Shown here: piece by piece, positions 13,607 to 25,278 of the stretch
Numbering within the stretch: the first letter of the stretch is position 1
Layout: each line of letters starts with the position of its first letter
Assembly (NCBI GenBank): GCA_916610825.1
Contig: OU744452.1
Coordinates: 7,658,021-7,722,020 of the forward strand
DNA from: Haliclystus octoradiatus
Taxonomy: Eukaryota; Cnidaria; Staurozoa; Stauromedusae; Haliclystidae
Direction: 5' to 3'
DNA length: 64,000 nucleotides
Notes under the pieces: model-generated
What the model saw: only the letters and a program-made list of their open reading frames with translations
The model's database searches: none
What the model was told of the DNA's origin: nothing
Program-made: the position numbers and the translations under genes

Positions 13607-14220
13607 TTTTGTTGAATCATAAATAATCATTATATTTTGTCATAAATCTAAAGGTTTCTAGTTAAAACATGGATATGACCCTATCATTTATTAATTTGTT
13701 ATATGCATAAATACCGTATATGACATATAGTATCAGGTTAACAACTATGAATGTAAAGATATGTATCTATACATTAGCTATGTGATGTAATACTATACGA
13801 CTGATTAATTTATCTATATAATAACTTTGCAAAATGATGACAAATTCAATGATCGTAGTTTCTCCTTGAATTGAGCAATAGTTTTTGATGTAAATATCAC
13901 CCGTCAGATTGTTCCACCAGGGTATTATAGGGTAGTATTAACTTGGATTATCTATTGATAAATCTACAAGGTTATGCCTGATGTCAATATCAACCTAGAT
14001 TGCTGCTAGTAAATATAGACTTGATATTTTTTAATCCAGTTTTTTTAAATCACTTCGATACATGCCTGCGTATGATATACTATAACAGCGAATTAATAGG
14101 GAATTGTATCGGCGGTTATAGTGTGAGAGACATTTAAAGTCGAAAAAGTGAAAAACCAGCTTTTTTTTCAAATTCTGAAAAGTGGTGAAATCACACTTAG
14201 GTTGACCTAGATTGCTGCTA

Positions 14221-14420
14221 CAGCGTAACTCGCTTAAGTGCAAGTCAAATTTGCCAAAGGTTTTCATTGCATTTATCCGAATTTGCAGTTATCCGAAATC
14301 GTTTACCAAGGAAAAGACTCAAGGAAAAGACCAGAAAATTGTTTTTAACAGGTTTCAAAGCCAATTTGCAAATAAGCGGGAATTTCATTTATCCGAATTG
14401 CACATAAGCGGGTTACACTG
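14221..14420. mobile_element. pogo/Tigger-like MITE, 200 bp
   Basis: Inverted ends CAGCGTAACTCGCTTAAGTG and CAGTGTAACCCGCTTATGTG (read inward), flanked by TA on both sides (14219-14220 and 14421-14422). The TATCCGAA motifs inside the ends are typical of pogo/Tigger MITEs of the Tc1/mariner group. It splits the second ~220-bp tandem unit, so the empty site can be read in the sister units. Confidence 0.85.
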
Positions 14421-14687
14421 TATAGTAAGTATAGACTTGACATTTTTTAATCCAGTTTTTTAAAATCACTTCCATACATGTCTGCGTATGACATACTAAT
14501 ATTAATAGTGAGTTGTATAGGCGGTTATAGTGTGAGAGACAATTAAAGTCGCGAAAGTGAACAAACGGCTTTTTTCAAATTCTGAAAAATGGGTGAAGTC
14601 ACAGGTCAACCTAGATTGCTGCTAGCTAGTAAATATAGACTTGAAGTTTTTTTTAAATCACTTCGATACATATCTGCGTATGACATA

Positions 14688-14743
14688 CCATAGTTTATAG
14701 AGACAAACCCTATATTACCAGGGTTTGTCTCTATAAACTATGG
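14688..14743. mobile_element. 56-bp perfect palindromic insertion
   Basis: Two perfectly complementary 24-bp arms (14688-14711 and 14720-14743, beginning CCATAGTTTATAGAGAC) around an 8-bp loop. ACATA is present directly on both sides (14683-14687 and 14744-14748), while the sister tandem unit has it once. This indicates an insertion with a 5-bp target duplication. Confidence 0.8.
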
Positions 14744-14899
14744 ACATACTAAAATTAACAGTGAATTGTTTCGCCGGCTGTGGCGTGAGAGCCATTTAAA
14801 GTCGAGAAAGTGAAAAACCGGCTTTTTTTTTGAATTCTGAAAAGTAGTGAAATCACACTTAGGTCAACCACTTGATAAAGACTTGATAATTTTCCGTAG

Positions 14900-16524
14900 T
14901 CATTTCACAATAGTTTGTTTTGATTAAATTACACAAGTTTAATTTTGAAGAATATCGTGATAGGCAACCGATAAGTTTAATGAGGAAAATGAATAAGTCG
15001 ATGAAGAAACCCTTTAATATACAAACTTTTGTGCATTATAGCAAGGTATGATACTGATACACCTTTGTGTGAGGAATTAGCTACAAATTGGAGTTATTTT
15101 AAAATGACTTGTTTTGATCAAAATCGGGGTAAATTACACGTGTTCAGTAGTAAAAAATCCTGATTTCAACCGATAAGTTTAATGAGGAAAATGAATAATT
15201 CGATGAAAAAGCCGTTTAAGATACGAACTTCTGTGCACTATAGCAAGGTATTACACTGATACACATTTGTGTGAAGTATTAGCTAGCAATTATAGCGATT
15301 AACCATGAATTGGCTTGGATTAAACTACATGAGTTTAGTACTGATCAAAAAATCCTGAAATGAACCGATAAGTTTAATGAGGAAAATGAATAAGTCGATG
15401 AAAAAACCCTTTAATATACAAACTTTTGTGCATTATAGCAAGGTATGATAGTGATACACCTTTGTGTGAAGAATTAGCTACAAATTTGAGTTATTTCAAA
15501 ATGACTTGTTTTGATCAAAATCGGAGTAAATTACACGTGTTCAGTAGTAAAAAATCCTGATTTCAACCGATAAGTTTAATGAGGAAAATGAATAATTCGA
15601 TGAAAAAGCCGTTTAAGATACGAACTTTTGTGCACTATAGCAAGGTATGATACTGATACACCTTTGTGTGAAGAATTAGCTACAAATTGGAGTTATTTCA
15701 AAATGACTTGTTTTGATCAAAATCGGGGTAAATTAGAAGTGTTCAGTAGTAAAAAATCCTGATTTGAGCCGATAAGTTTAATGAGGAAAATGAATAATTC
15801 GATGAAAAAGCCGTTTAAGATACGAACTTTTGTGCACTATAGCAAGGTATTATACTGATACACATTTGTGTGAAGTATTAGCTAGCAATTATAGCGATTA
15901 ACCATAAATTAGCGTGGATTAAACTACATGAGTTTAGTACTGATCAAAAAATCCTGAAATGAACCGATAAGTTTAATGAGGAAAATGAATAAGTCGATGA
16001 AAAAACCCTTTAATATACAAACTTTTGTGCATTATAGCAAGGTATGATACTGATACACCTTTGTGTGAAGAATTAGCTACAAATTGGAGTTATTTTAAAA
16101 TGACTTGTTTTGATCAAAATCGGGGTAAATTACACGTGTTCAGTAGTAAAAAATCCTGATTTGAACCGATAAGTTTAATGAGGAAAATGAATAAGTCGAT
16201 GAAAAAACCCTTTAATATACAAACTTTTGTGCACTATAGCAAGGTATGATACTGATACACCTTTGTGTGAAGAATTAGCTACAAATTGGAGTTATTTCAA
16301 AATGACTTGTTTTGATCAAAATCGGGGTAAATTAGACGTGTTCAGTAGTAAAAAATCCTGATTTGAGCCGAAAAGTTTAATGAGGAAAATGAATAAGTCG
16401 ATGAAAAAACCCTTTAATATACAAACTTTTGTGCACTATAGCAAGGTATGATACTGATACACCTTTGTGTGAAGAATTAGCTACAAATTGGAGTCATTTC
16501 AAAATGACTTGTTTTGATCAAAAT
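14900..16524 (+). repeat. ~200-bp tandem array, plus orientation
   Basis: Eight or so units with spacing of 194-205 bp, each containing CCGATAAGTTTAATGAGGAA (for example near 15171, 15365, 15569, 15774, 15965, 16168). Two unit types alternate irregularly. Very high identity between neighbours suggests recent amplification or conversion. The array stops exactly where element B begins. Confidence 0.93.
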
Positions 16525-17519
16525 CGAAGTTTGTCTTTATGGAGAAAAGTTTAATGTAGAAAAGTTTAATGAAGAAAAGTTTAACGCCGAAAAATCCGCC
16601 GCGTTTGAAAAATGTTTTATAGAGAAAAGCGGAAAAATATCGTAAAAATGCGATTTTTTTTTCAAAATGCGGGAAATAATATAAGTCAATGCGGTTTATT
16701 TTGACTACGGTTGGTTTTATATTCATTCGACCAATGCTCCTGGCTATGTTGTTTGTTGTCTTTTAGTTGCTACACAAGCAATTATTGTAATATTTCTATT
16801 CAATTGCGAAGACGTTGATAGATATGAAATTGTGAACAAAGATAATAAAGAGAATACGTTATTAATAAACAAAAAAAATACACAACTCGAAAACATAGTT
16901 AATGGAGAATCTACATTGATTCATCGAATTAATAAATATGGATTAAACTTTATGAACATGTTCTTATCAATTATACTGAATCTACGAAGTTTGCAACGAA
17001 TATAATTAACGTGTAAACAGTAGGGATTAGATCGGAAAGTTTCACAATCCAGGATTAAGTTTATGTCGAAAATGATTAACCATCACAATATAACCATAAT
17101 CGTTATAGCTATTTCTTCATATAAAGGTGCATCAGTATAATACCTTGCTATAGTGCACAAAAGTTCGTATATTAAAGGGTGTTTTCATCGACTTATTCAT
17201 TTTCCTCATTAAACTTATCGGTTCATATCAGGATTTTTTGATCAGTACTAAACTCATGTAGTTTAATCCACGCCATGATTCATGGTTAATCGCTATAATT
17301 GCTAGCACTCTATTGATGTTTTGCCACCAATAAAGTGATCAATTGTTGGTTCGTTTGTATCCCTCAAAAAAGAATCTGCCTTTGGCAAAAATGTACCTTA
17401 CATATGAAATTATATAAGATTAACAATACTTTTTTCAGATATAGATGAAGGTGCATATTGGTTAATATGCAAGAAGATTTTAATTCGCGATACGTCACAA
17501 AATCAGGTTAAAAATTATT

Positions 17520-19643
17520 CAAGAAAATGTTCACATACTTGTAGTTCTCTCAAATGAAAACGAGAAATGCAGGTGACTTGATAAAGCTATTATGTGTAGT
17601 TCTTAGATGTGTATCAAGACAAGTTAAAAATTTCATGAAAATATATCTTGCTTTTATATCGATACTTCCATTCAAGCTCTAGGTAGCATTTTAGGGTTCC
17701 TCACATTGCAGGTTGTCCCTTTCTCCAACTTGTAGTAGGTCTATCCAATCAGGACGATAAATGGATATATTATTATAATTATAAATGTGTGAGGCAAAAC
17801 AAATTGGATATATTATTATATATAGTTCTTAGATGTGTAGTCGAGACAATGGAAAAGATTTTTGAAAATATATCATGTATTTATCATTAGATACAGCCAC
17901 TGGAGTAGATCTAGGTTGTATCTTAATGTTTTTCAAAATGCTGGTCTTCCATTTTCTCCAAAATTTATACTTCTCTGAAATTAGAATGAGGCATTACCGA
18001 TGAATACATATCTGTAAATGTAGTTTTTAGACTGTATCGGATTTAAGTAGAAAAGTGAAGTAATACCTAGCAATTTAATACCTAGTTATTTACCATAATC
18101 ATGCCATAAATTAAATGCTTCGATTAAACTACATGTGATAAATAGTTACTTAGAATATCGCGATAGGGAATTAACCGATAAGTTTAATCAGGAAAATGGA
18201 TAAGTTGATGAAAAAGCCCTTTAAGAAACGAACTTTTGTATAATATAGCAACCCAGGTATGATACTGATACACCTCTGTGTGAAGAATTAGCTACATATT
18301 GGAGTTGTTTCGAAATGACTTGTTTTGATCAAAATCGGATCGGGGTAAATTACACGTGTTCAGTCAGTATAGTAAAAAATCCTGATTTGAACCGATAAGT
18401 TTAGTGAGGAAAATGAATTAGTCGATGAAAAAGCCGTAAAAGATACGAACTTTTGTGCACTATGGCAAGGTATTCTATTGATACACTTATTTGTGAAGTA
18501 TTAGCTACCAATTATAGTTATTAGCGATGAATTTGTTTGGATGAAATTATACGTGTTTAATAGTAAAGAATACCGGCTTTTGTAGCGATAAGTTTAATGA
18601 GGAAAATTAATAAGTCGATGATAAAACCTGTAAAGATACGAACTTTTGTGCACTATAGCAAGGTATTCTATTGATACACTTATTTGTGAAGTATTAGCTA
18701 CCAATTATAGTTATTAGCGATGAATTTGTTTGGATGAAATTATACGTGTTTAATAGTAAAGAATACCGGCTTTTGTAGCGATAAGTTTAATGAGGAAAAT
18801 TAATAAGTCGATGATAAAACCTGTAAAGATACTAACTTTTGTGCACTATAGCAAGGTATGCTACTGATACACTTATTTGTAAAGTATTAGCTACCAATTA
18901 TAGTTATTAGCGATGAATTTGTTTGGATGAAATTATACGTGTTTAATAGTAAAGAATATCGGCTTTTGTAGCGATAAGTTTAATGAGGAAAATTAATAAG
19001 TCGATGATAAAACCTGTAAAGATACTAACTTTTGTGCACTATAACAAGGTATGCTATTGATAAACTTATTTGTAAAGTATTAGCTACCAATTATAGTTAT
19101 TAGCGATGAATTTGTTTGGATTAAATTTTACGTGTTTAATAGCAAAGAATATCGGCTGTCGTACCGATAAGTTTAATGAGGAAAATTAATAAGTCCATGA
19201 AAAAACCCGTAAAGATACGAAATTTTGTGCACTATGGCAAGGTATTATACTGATGCACCTCTATATGAAGTATTACTTACGAGTTATAGTTATTAGCGAT
19301 GAATTTGTTTGGATTCAATGATACGTGTTTATTAGAAATGAATATCGGCTTGTTTCCCGATGAGGTTAATGAGGAAAATGTTTCCCGATGAGTTTACCCA
19401 AAGCAATGGTAGATGATAACAGAGTAAAACGACGTGGCGCATTTATTGGAGTCATTTTCCAATTGTTTATTTAGACATTTCCCGCTTTTCTACATAAACT
19501 CTTCGAGAAAAAATATTAAAAATCGCGCGTGTTATTTATTGTTATTGTTAAATTTTAAGTTTAACGTGCGGTTATCGTGGAAATTTAACGTAGAAAATCG
19601 CAAACATAAAATTTTCTACATAAAACTTTTCTTCATTAAAACA
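17520..19643. repeat. right inverted arm of element A
   Basis: Reverse complement of 8109-10230. The inner part near 17750-18060 mirrors 9690-9950, then come four to five plus-oriented ~195-bp units (18170-19350). The unique outer end (19350-19643) mirrors 8109-8430 with a few mismatches and small indels. Confidence 0.88.
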
Positions 19644-19644
19644 T

Positions 19645-21060
19645 GCAATCGTATGATACTGATACACCTTTGTGTGAAGAATTAGCTACAAATTGGAGTT
19701 ATTTTAAAATGACTTGTTTTGATCAAAATCGGGGTAAATTACACGTGTTCAGTAGTAAAAAATCCTGATTTGAACCGATAAGTTTAATGAGGAAAATGAA
19801 TAAGTCGATGAAAAAACCCTTTAATATACAAACTTTTGTGCACTATAGCAAGGTATTATACTGATACACATTTGTGTGAAGTATTAGCTAGCAATTATAG
19901 CGATTAACCATAAATTAGCGTGGATTAAACTACATGAGTTTAGTACTGATCAAAAAATCCTGAAATGAACCGATAAGTTTAATGAGGAAAATGAATAAGT
20001 CGATGAAAAAACCCTTTAATATACAAACTTTTGTGCATTATAGCAAGGTATGATACTGATACACCTTTGTGTGAAGAATTAGCTACAAATTGGAGTTATT
20101 TTAAAATGACTTGTTTTGATCAAAATCGGGGTAAATTACACGTGTTCAGTAGTAAAAAATGCTGATTTGAACCGATAAGTTTAATGAGGAAAATGAATAA
20201 GTCGATGAAAAAACCCTTTAATATACAAACTTTTGTGCATTATAGCAAGGTATGATACTGATACACCTTTGTGTGAAGAATTAGCTACAAATTGGAGTTA
20301 TTTTAAAATGACTTGTTTTGATCAAAATCGGGGTAAATTACACGTGTTCAGTAGTAAAAAATGCTGATTTGAACCGATAAGTTTAATGAGGAAAATGAAT
20401 AAGTCGATGAAAAAACCCTTTAATATACAAACTTTTGTGCACTATAGCAAGGTATGATACTGATACACCTTTGTGTGAATAATTAGCTACAAATTGGAGT
20501 TATTTCAAAATGACTTGTTTTGATCAAAATCGGGGTAAATTAGACGTGTTCAGTTATTAAAAAATCCTGATTTGAGCCGAAAAGTTTAATGAGGAAAATG
20601 AATAAGTCGATGAAAAAACCCTTTAATATACAAACTTTTGTGCACTATAGCAAGGTATGATACTGATACACCTTTGTGTGAAGAATTAGCTACAAATTGG
20701 AGTTATTTCAAAATGACTTGTTTTGATCAAAATCGGGGTAAATTAGACGTGTTCAGTAGTAAAAAATCCTGAAATGAACCGATAAGTTTAATGAGGAAAA
20801 TGAATAAGTCGATGAAAAAACCCTTTAATATACAAACTTTTGTGCACTATAGCAAGGTATGATACTGATACACCTTTGTGTGAAGAATTAGCTACAAATT
20901 GGAGTTATTTCAAAATGACTTGTTTTGATAAAAATCGGGGTAAATTACACGTGTTCAGTAGTAAAAAATCCTGATTTCAACCGATAAGTTTAATGAGGAA
21001 AATGAATAAGTCGATGAAAAAGCCGTCTAAGATACGAACTTTTGTGCACTATAGCAAGGT
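19645..21060 (+). repeat. ~200-bp tandem array, plus orientation
   Basis: About seven units of the family seen at 14900-16524, with near-identical neighbours. It starts directly at the right end of element A within a unit (gcaatcgtatgatactg against gcaaggtatgatactg in other units). Element A therefore appears to end inside an array unit. Confidence 0.92.
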
Positions 21061-21502
21061 ATTATACTGATGTACCTTTATATGAAGAAATAGCTCTAAC
21101 GATTATGGTTATATTGTGATGGTTAATCATTTTCGACATAAACTTATTCCTGGATTGTGAAACTTTCCGATCTAATCCCTACTGTTTCACACGTTAATTA
21201 TATTCGTTGCAAACTTCGTAGATTCAGTATAATTGATAAGAACATGTTTATAAAGTTTAATCGATATTTATTAATTCGATGAATCAATGTAGATTCTCCA
21301 TTAACTATGTTTTCGAGTTGTTGTTATAATAAACCGCATTGACTTATATTATTTCCCGCATTTTGAAAAAAAATCGCATTTTTACGATATTTTTCCGCTT
21401 TTCTCTATTAAACATTTTTCAAACGCGGCGGATTTTTCGGCGTTAAACTTTTCTTCATTAAACTTTTCTACATTAAACTTTTCTCCATAAAGACAAACTT
21501 CG

Positions 21503-24270
21503 GAATGCCTGTCTCCTTGAAATGCTTGCCTGAAAAATATGCCTGCAGGAATTATATTGCTCATGTTTGTGCCTGCGACCATTGGTTCCAGTGTTCCCAA
21601 CATTTTCTACTGCTTTTGATAGTTATCTATACCTATAAATGTCGAAGTCTGTGTATCTCTATGTATGTTAGCCTGTGTACCAGCCCTAAGGTTTTTTCTG
21701 AAACCATAAGGTCTGTGATATAAAGGATGATTTCCCGGCCAACAAGTTCCTTTGAGGTGGGGATATAATTTATGTAATACAGTATGCCGTATTACCATTG
21801 AGATCATTGTGGTGGCTGATAACCACATGGTGGCTGATAACCACATGGTGGCTGATAACCACATGGTGTGATGGCTGATGACATGTTTGACAAAGAGATG
21901 TGATTTTATGACAATTGATGCTTTGTAACATTTGTAGACCAGGGTGTGAATAATTTATCAAATTTAAATAGGGGCTATTTTCGATGAACGGAAAATCACA
22001 CATTAGTTCACATACTCTTTCAGAAACAAACCTTAGGGATGGTACGCCAGAGACATTCATTTACAAGAGGTGGAACACTCTTTCATGTGCCGCTCTCATT
22101 CCCAAATGGACAGATGCCAGTCACATGATTTTATGGACGCCATTTTCGTTCCATCAAACCCAGGCTGGCAAAATTGGAACAGAGCGCAAAAATAATATCA
22201 TCAATTTGAAAAACTTATTGTTTAAAAGCAAAACCATGTTTTCAATGGAAGGAAGATTGCAATTTTGAAAATATACAATTCGAATCAGTAGGCTATTAGC
22301 CTGCTTGCAGACTCACTGTCAAAGTGTAAACTTGATAAACAGTAGAGTCTGCTAACTCATTTACAGCAAGTATTTCACAATTTTACCAAAGATATCTAAT
22401 TTTTCAATAAATTTGAAATTAGATATTAACATCATTAATGAACAAATGGTGTAGCCTATTGCATTAATTTATGCTGCGCCGGAGTTAAAATCAAACCGCT
22501 ACTAATTTTATTATTAGTCACGTGATAAATTTATTTTGTCAAACAAACGAAACAAATATAGAGTAAAAATTTGTAATCATAATGAAAATAAGAGAATGTT
22601 TGGTCAACAATGGCTCGACCAATAGCTGCTTTTCGATAGCCATTAGATACTTCAGCTGAACTACAGTGTTTGTTGTTTGTTGAAGAAATTTCCCTTGCCA
22701 TGTTGTTTTCGTGTCGCGTCTCTCTGCTTGTAATAGCTTTTGAATAAAATGGTTGTCCAATCACAATCAAAAACATTTCATCTGGGGTGGCACCAGAGAA
22801 GGGGCAGTGGGCTACAGCACCCCACCCCCTCCCCGTCGGGGAAGACTAAATTTTCTGTCCGGGAATTTTTTTTTAACATATTTTGTGAAAAACAATAGGA
22901 ATTAGATCCATTCCAGTATCCGAGACCATTGCCAAATTGTCCATGTAGCAATTCCAATAGCATTGATCTGTATTATATATTATATTGATCTGTATTATAT
23001 ATTATATTGATCTGATCTATAACATAGTATACATTGAAGTAGATTTTTATGCTCATTTTGAGAGTCCAGCAATATGGAGAAAGACAACTATTAAATTTTT
23101 ATAATACTCTTGTTAAACAATCGCAAACCATTTCACACATTGTCAAAATGGCTGAAAAAAGTATACAACATCTTCCTGCACATGCGCACTGTAAAATGGC
23201 TTGAGTGTCCCAACTTTTGTAAATAGATGGCTCTGGTTCCAACTCGTCTTGGAAATGATAATAATTCTCAAGTCTTGGCGTTGTAGTTTATCGCAAATGC
23301 TCAAAACAGTTTCGAAAGGCATGCAATTTGCTAGAAAATAACAAGGATTGGGAGTTATTTTAGTCTAGCCCACCAAAATTCTAGAACAATTTGAATTTGG
23401 CTTCATGATTGTCAGTTAAATCTTCAGAGCTGTCGAAAATACTATAACTAGAAAATGTGCTGTTGTTCTTGCTTCAACAAACTGATTCTCGCAAGTTGTT
23501 GCTCTTTAAAATGTTGTAAACTTTCTCAGTTTTTAATGATCGTTGTGGTGGCGAGGAAGGCCATTGATTTACTCCTGTAGTCAGTGTACGATTCAGTCAG
23601 TCAGATCAAATTTTCAGGCCCAGGGGAAGGGGAATTGTAAAATCAATGTTGCCCCTCACCCAAGGAGATTAAAATAGTTTATTTGGATCAATTTTGCAAA
23701 TCCCTGGGAGTTTCCCGGGGGTCACCTTTCTCCACAATTTAGGCCTAGTTACTTTAAAACTAAATCAGCCCAAATTAACCCAGTAACATGTAACTCATTG
23801 CTAGTACTATATTTATAGCAATTATTGTTTTTATTTCCGTTTTCTTGCTGAAAAGGGTCTGTGTGATCAGAGTCCGACAAAAGTGGGAATCTTGGGATCC
23901 TAGATCCCTGAAAGCTAGAGCAAATTTAGAAGAAAACTGATAATTTTTCTGATTTATACCGGTAGGCCTAACTTCAACAAAAAATTTAGAAGAAAATTGA
24001 CAATTTTCTGATTCATAGTCCAAACCTCAACAAAAAATTTTGAAGAAAATTGGTAATTTGCTGATTTACAGGACAAACCTCAACAAAATGTAAAGGAAAC
24101 CTCAACAATACAAAGCTAGGTTGCATATAAGCGGGAATTTCAAATTTTCATAGCAAAACCCTGAGCAATTAGCATTAATTTACGATAGGCAAGTTTGTAT
24201 TAAATTATTTTGAATAAGGGCAATATCTGCCCCGTGGCTCCGACGGAGTCTGACGCCACTGAATTATCAT
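21503..24270. other. intergenic region with short tandem repeats
   Basis: No supportable gene. It contains an 18-bp tandem repeat (GTGGCTGATAACCACATG, three copies, 21808-21870), a short AT-rich tandem (GATCTGTATTATATATTATATT, 22965-23022) and three diverged ~58-bp units at about 23925-24100. A piece resembling the pogo-like MITE end (ATAAGCGGGAATTTCA) occurs near 24127. Confidence 0.6.
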
Positions 24271-24493
<223 letters not shown>

Positions 24494-24494
24494 A

Positions 24495-24880
24495 TAAGGA
24501 TGGTGACTGAGTCAAAGGAAACACATTCTTAATTTCTGTTACTATAGTTTCACGCAGTGTGCGATCATCAGACAGTTGATACTCAATGAAAAATATACAT
24601 AGTGACTCCTATTACATGCTATCATAATAAGTGCCGCAGCACGTTATTGTTTTAATACAATAGTTGTCTTAACATACAATAGTGCTATTGTTCCGTTTTG
24701 ATAATTAAGGCGTTAGATAAATGAAATTGTTTCCTATTACAGCAGTTAAGGTAAATTATGTTTTAGTTTCTTTACAATTAGATAAATAAAATTTATTCTC
24801 GTGACGGCATTTTGAGATTAGTTCAGATTTTGATCATCATTTTGTTCATCTGACGATAGATAAATCTATCTTTATTATTA
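24495..24880 (-). mobile_element. Penelope-like 3'-end fragment within (TTA)n
   Basis: Diverged copy of 204-545: it carries the end of the PLE coding region (stop-ridden), the 3' untranslated part and a hammerhead motif on minus (24536-24575). (TTA)n lies on both sides on the same strand (24271-24491 and about 24889-25040), as expected for insertion inside a microsatellite. Confidence 0.8.
24536..24575 (-). ncRNA. hammerhead ribozyme motif, PLE copy 2
   Basis: Minus strand reads CTGT-CTGATGA-TCGCA-cac-TGCGT-GAAA-CTATAGT-A-ACAG. All core bases are present, stem III can form (ACT/AGT), and ACAG pairs with CTGT as stem I. Stem II has four pairs but again a U-U at its closing position. Cleavage would be expected after the A that follows AGT. 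Confidence 0.75.
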
Positions 24881-24885
24881 TATTA

Positions 24886-25041
<156 letters not shown>

Positions 25042-25278
25042 GAAGCTCATTGAATAATAAATAATAACATAAAAAGCAGGAAATTGAAATAAGATTGAAA
25101 TATGTCATCAGAATAATCATTAAAGTTAATTGCAAACAAAATCGAAATAAAAAGAGGCGTGCGTGTGGGATCGCCTGCCTTATACTGGTAATACAATCCA
25201 TGCTTTAAACAGTTTATGGCTTTTCTCTATTGCATAGCTATAGATATTATATTTATTATATTTCAATCTTTCCAACAG

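Larger units (their letters stand above)
13990..14880. repeat. three ~220-bp tandem units inside element A
   Basis: Units begin with GATTGCTGCTAGTAAATATA-like sequence at about 13999, 14209 (split by a 200-bp MITE and resumed near 14422) and 14614. Each contains a CGTATGACATACT-type block and ends with a GTGAAATCACACTTAGGT-like block. The third unit is interrupted by a 56-bp palindrome. Confidence 0.85.
8109..19643. mobile_element. 11.5-kb foldback-like element A
   Basis: Ends are inverted copies starting TGTTTTAATGAAGAAAAG at 8109 and ending with its complement at 19643. The inverted arms span about 8109-10230 and 17520-19643 (~2.1 kb). Each arm has a ~290-bp unique outer end, an array of ~195-bp tandem units and a more divergent inner part. 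No transposase is recognisable inside; the interior carries broken non-LTR retrotransposons, MITEs and more tandem units. No convincing target duplication is visible. The right arm lies inside element B, so the two are interleaved, not simply nested. Confidence 0.7.
16525..21502. mobile_element. 5.0-kb foldback-like element B
   Basis: Inverted ends start CGAAGTTTGTCTTTATGGAG at 16525 and mirror it at 21502. The outer arms (about 16525-17300 and 21060-21502) match across roughly 550 bp. The outermost part is a 15-bp tandem (AAAAGTTTAATGNAG, three copies). Inside lie one minus-oriented array unit (17100-17290), the complete right arm of element A and a plus array. The left flank is array DNA; the right flank is unrelated DNA. 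Only CG could be a target duplication. Confidence 0.7.

Noticed and set aside
8385-21060. CRISPR-like direct repeats
   Set aside because: The repeated units are ~195 bp without unique spacers, in a eukaryotic, transposon-like setting.
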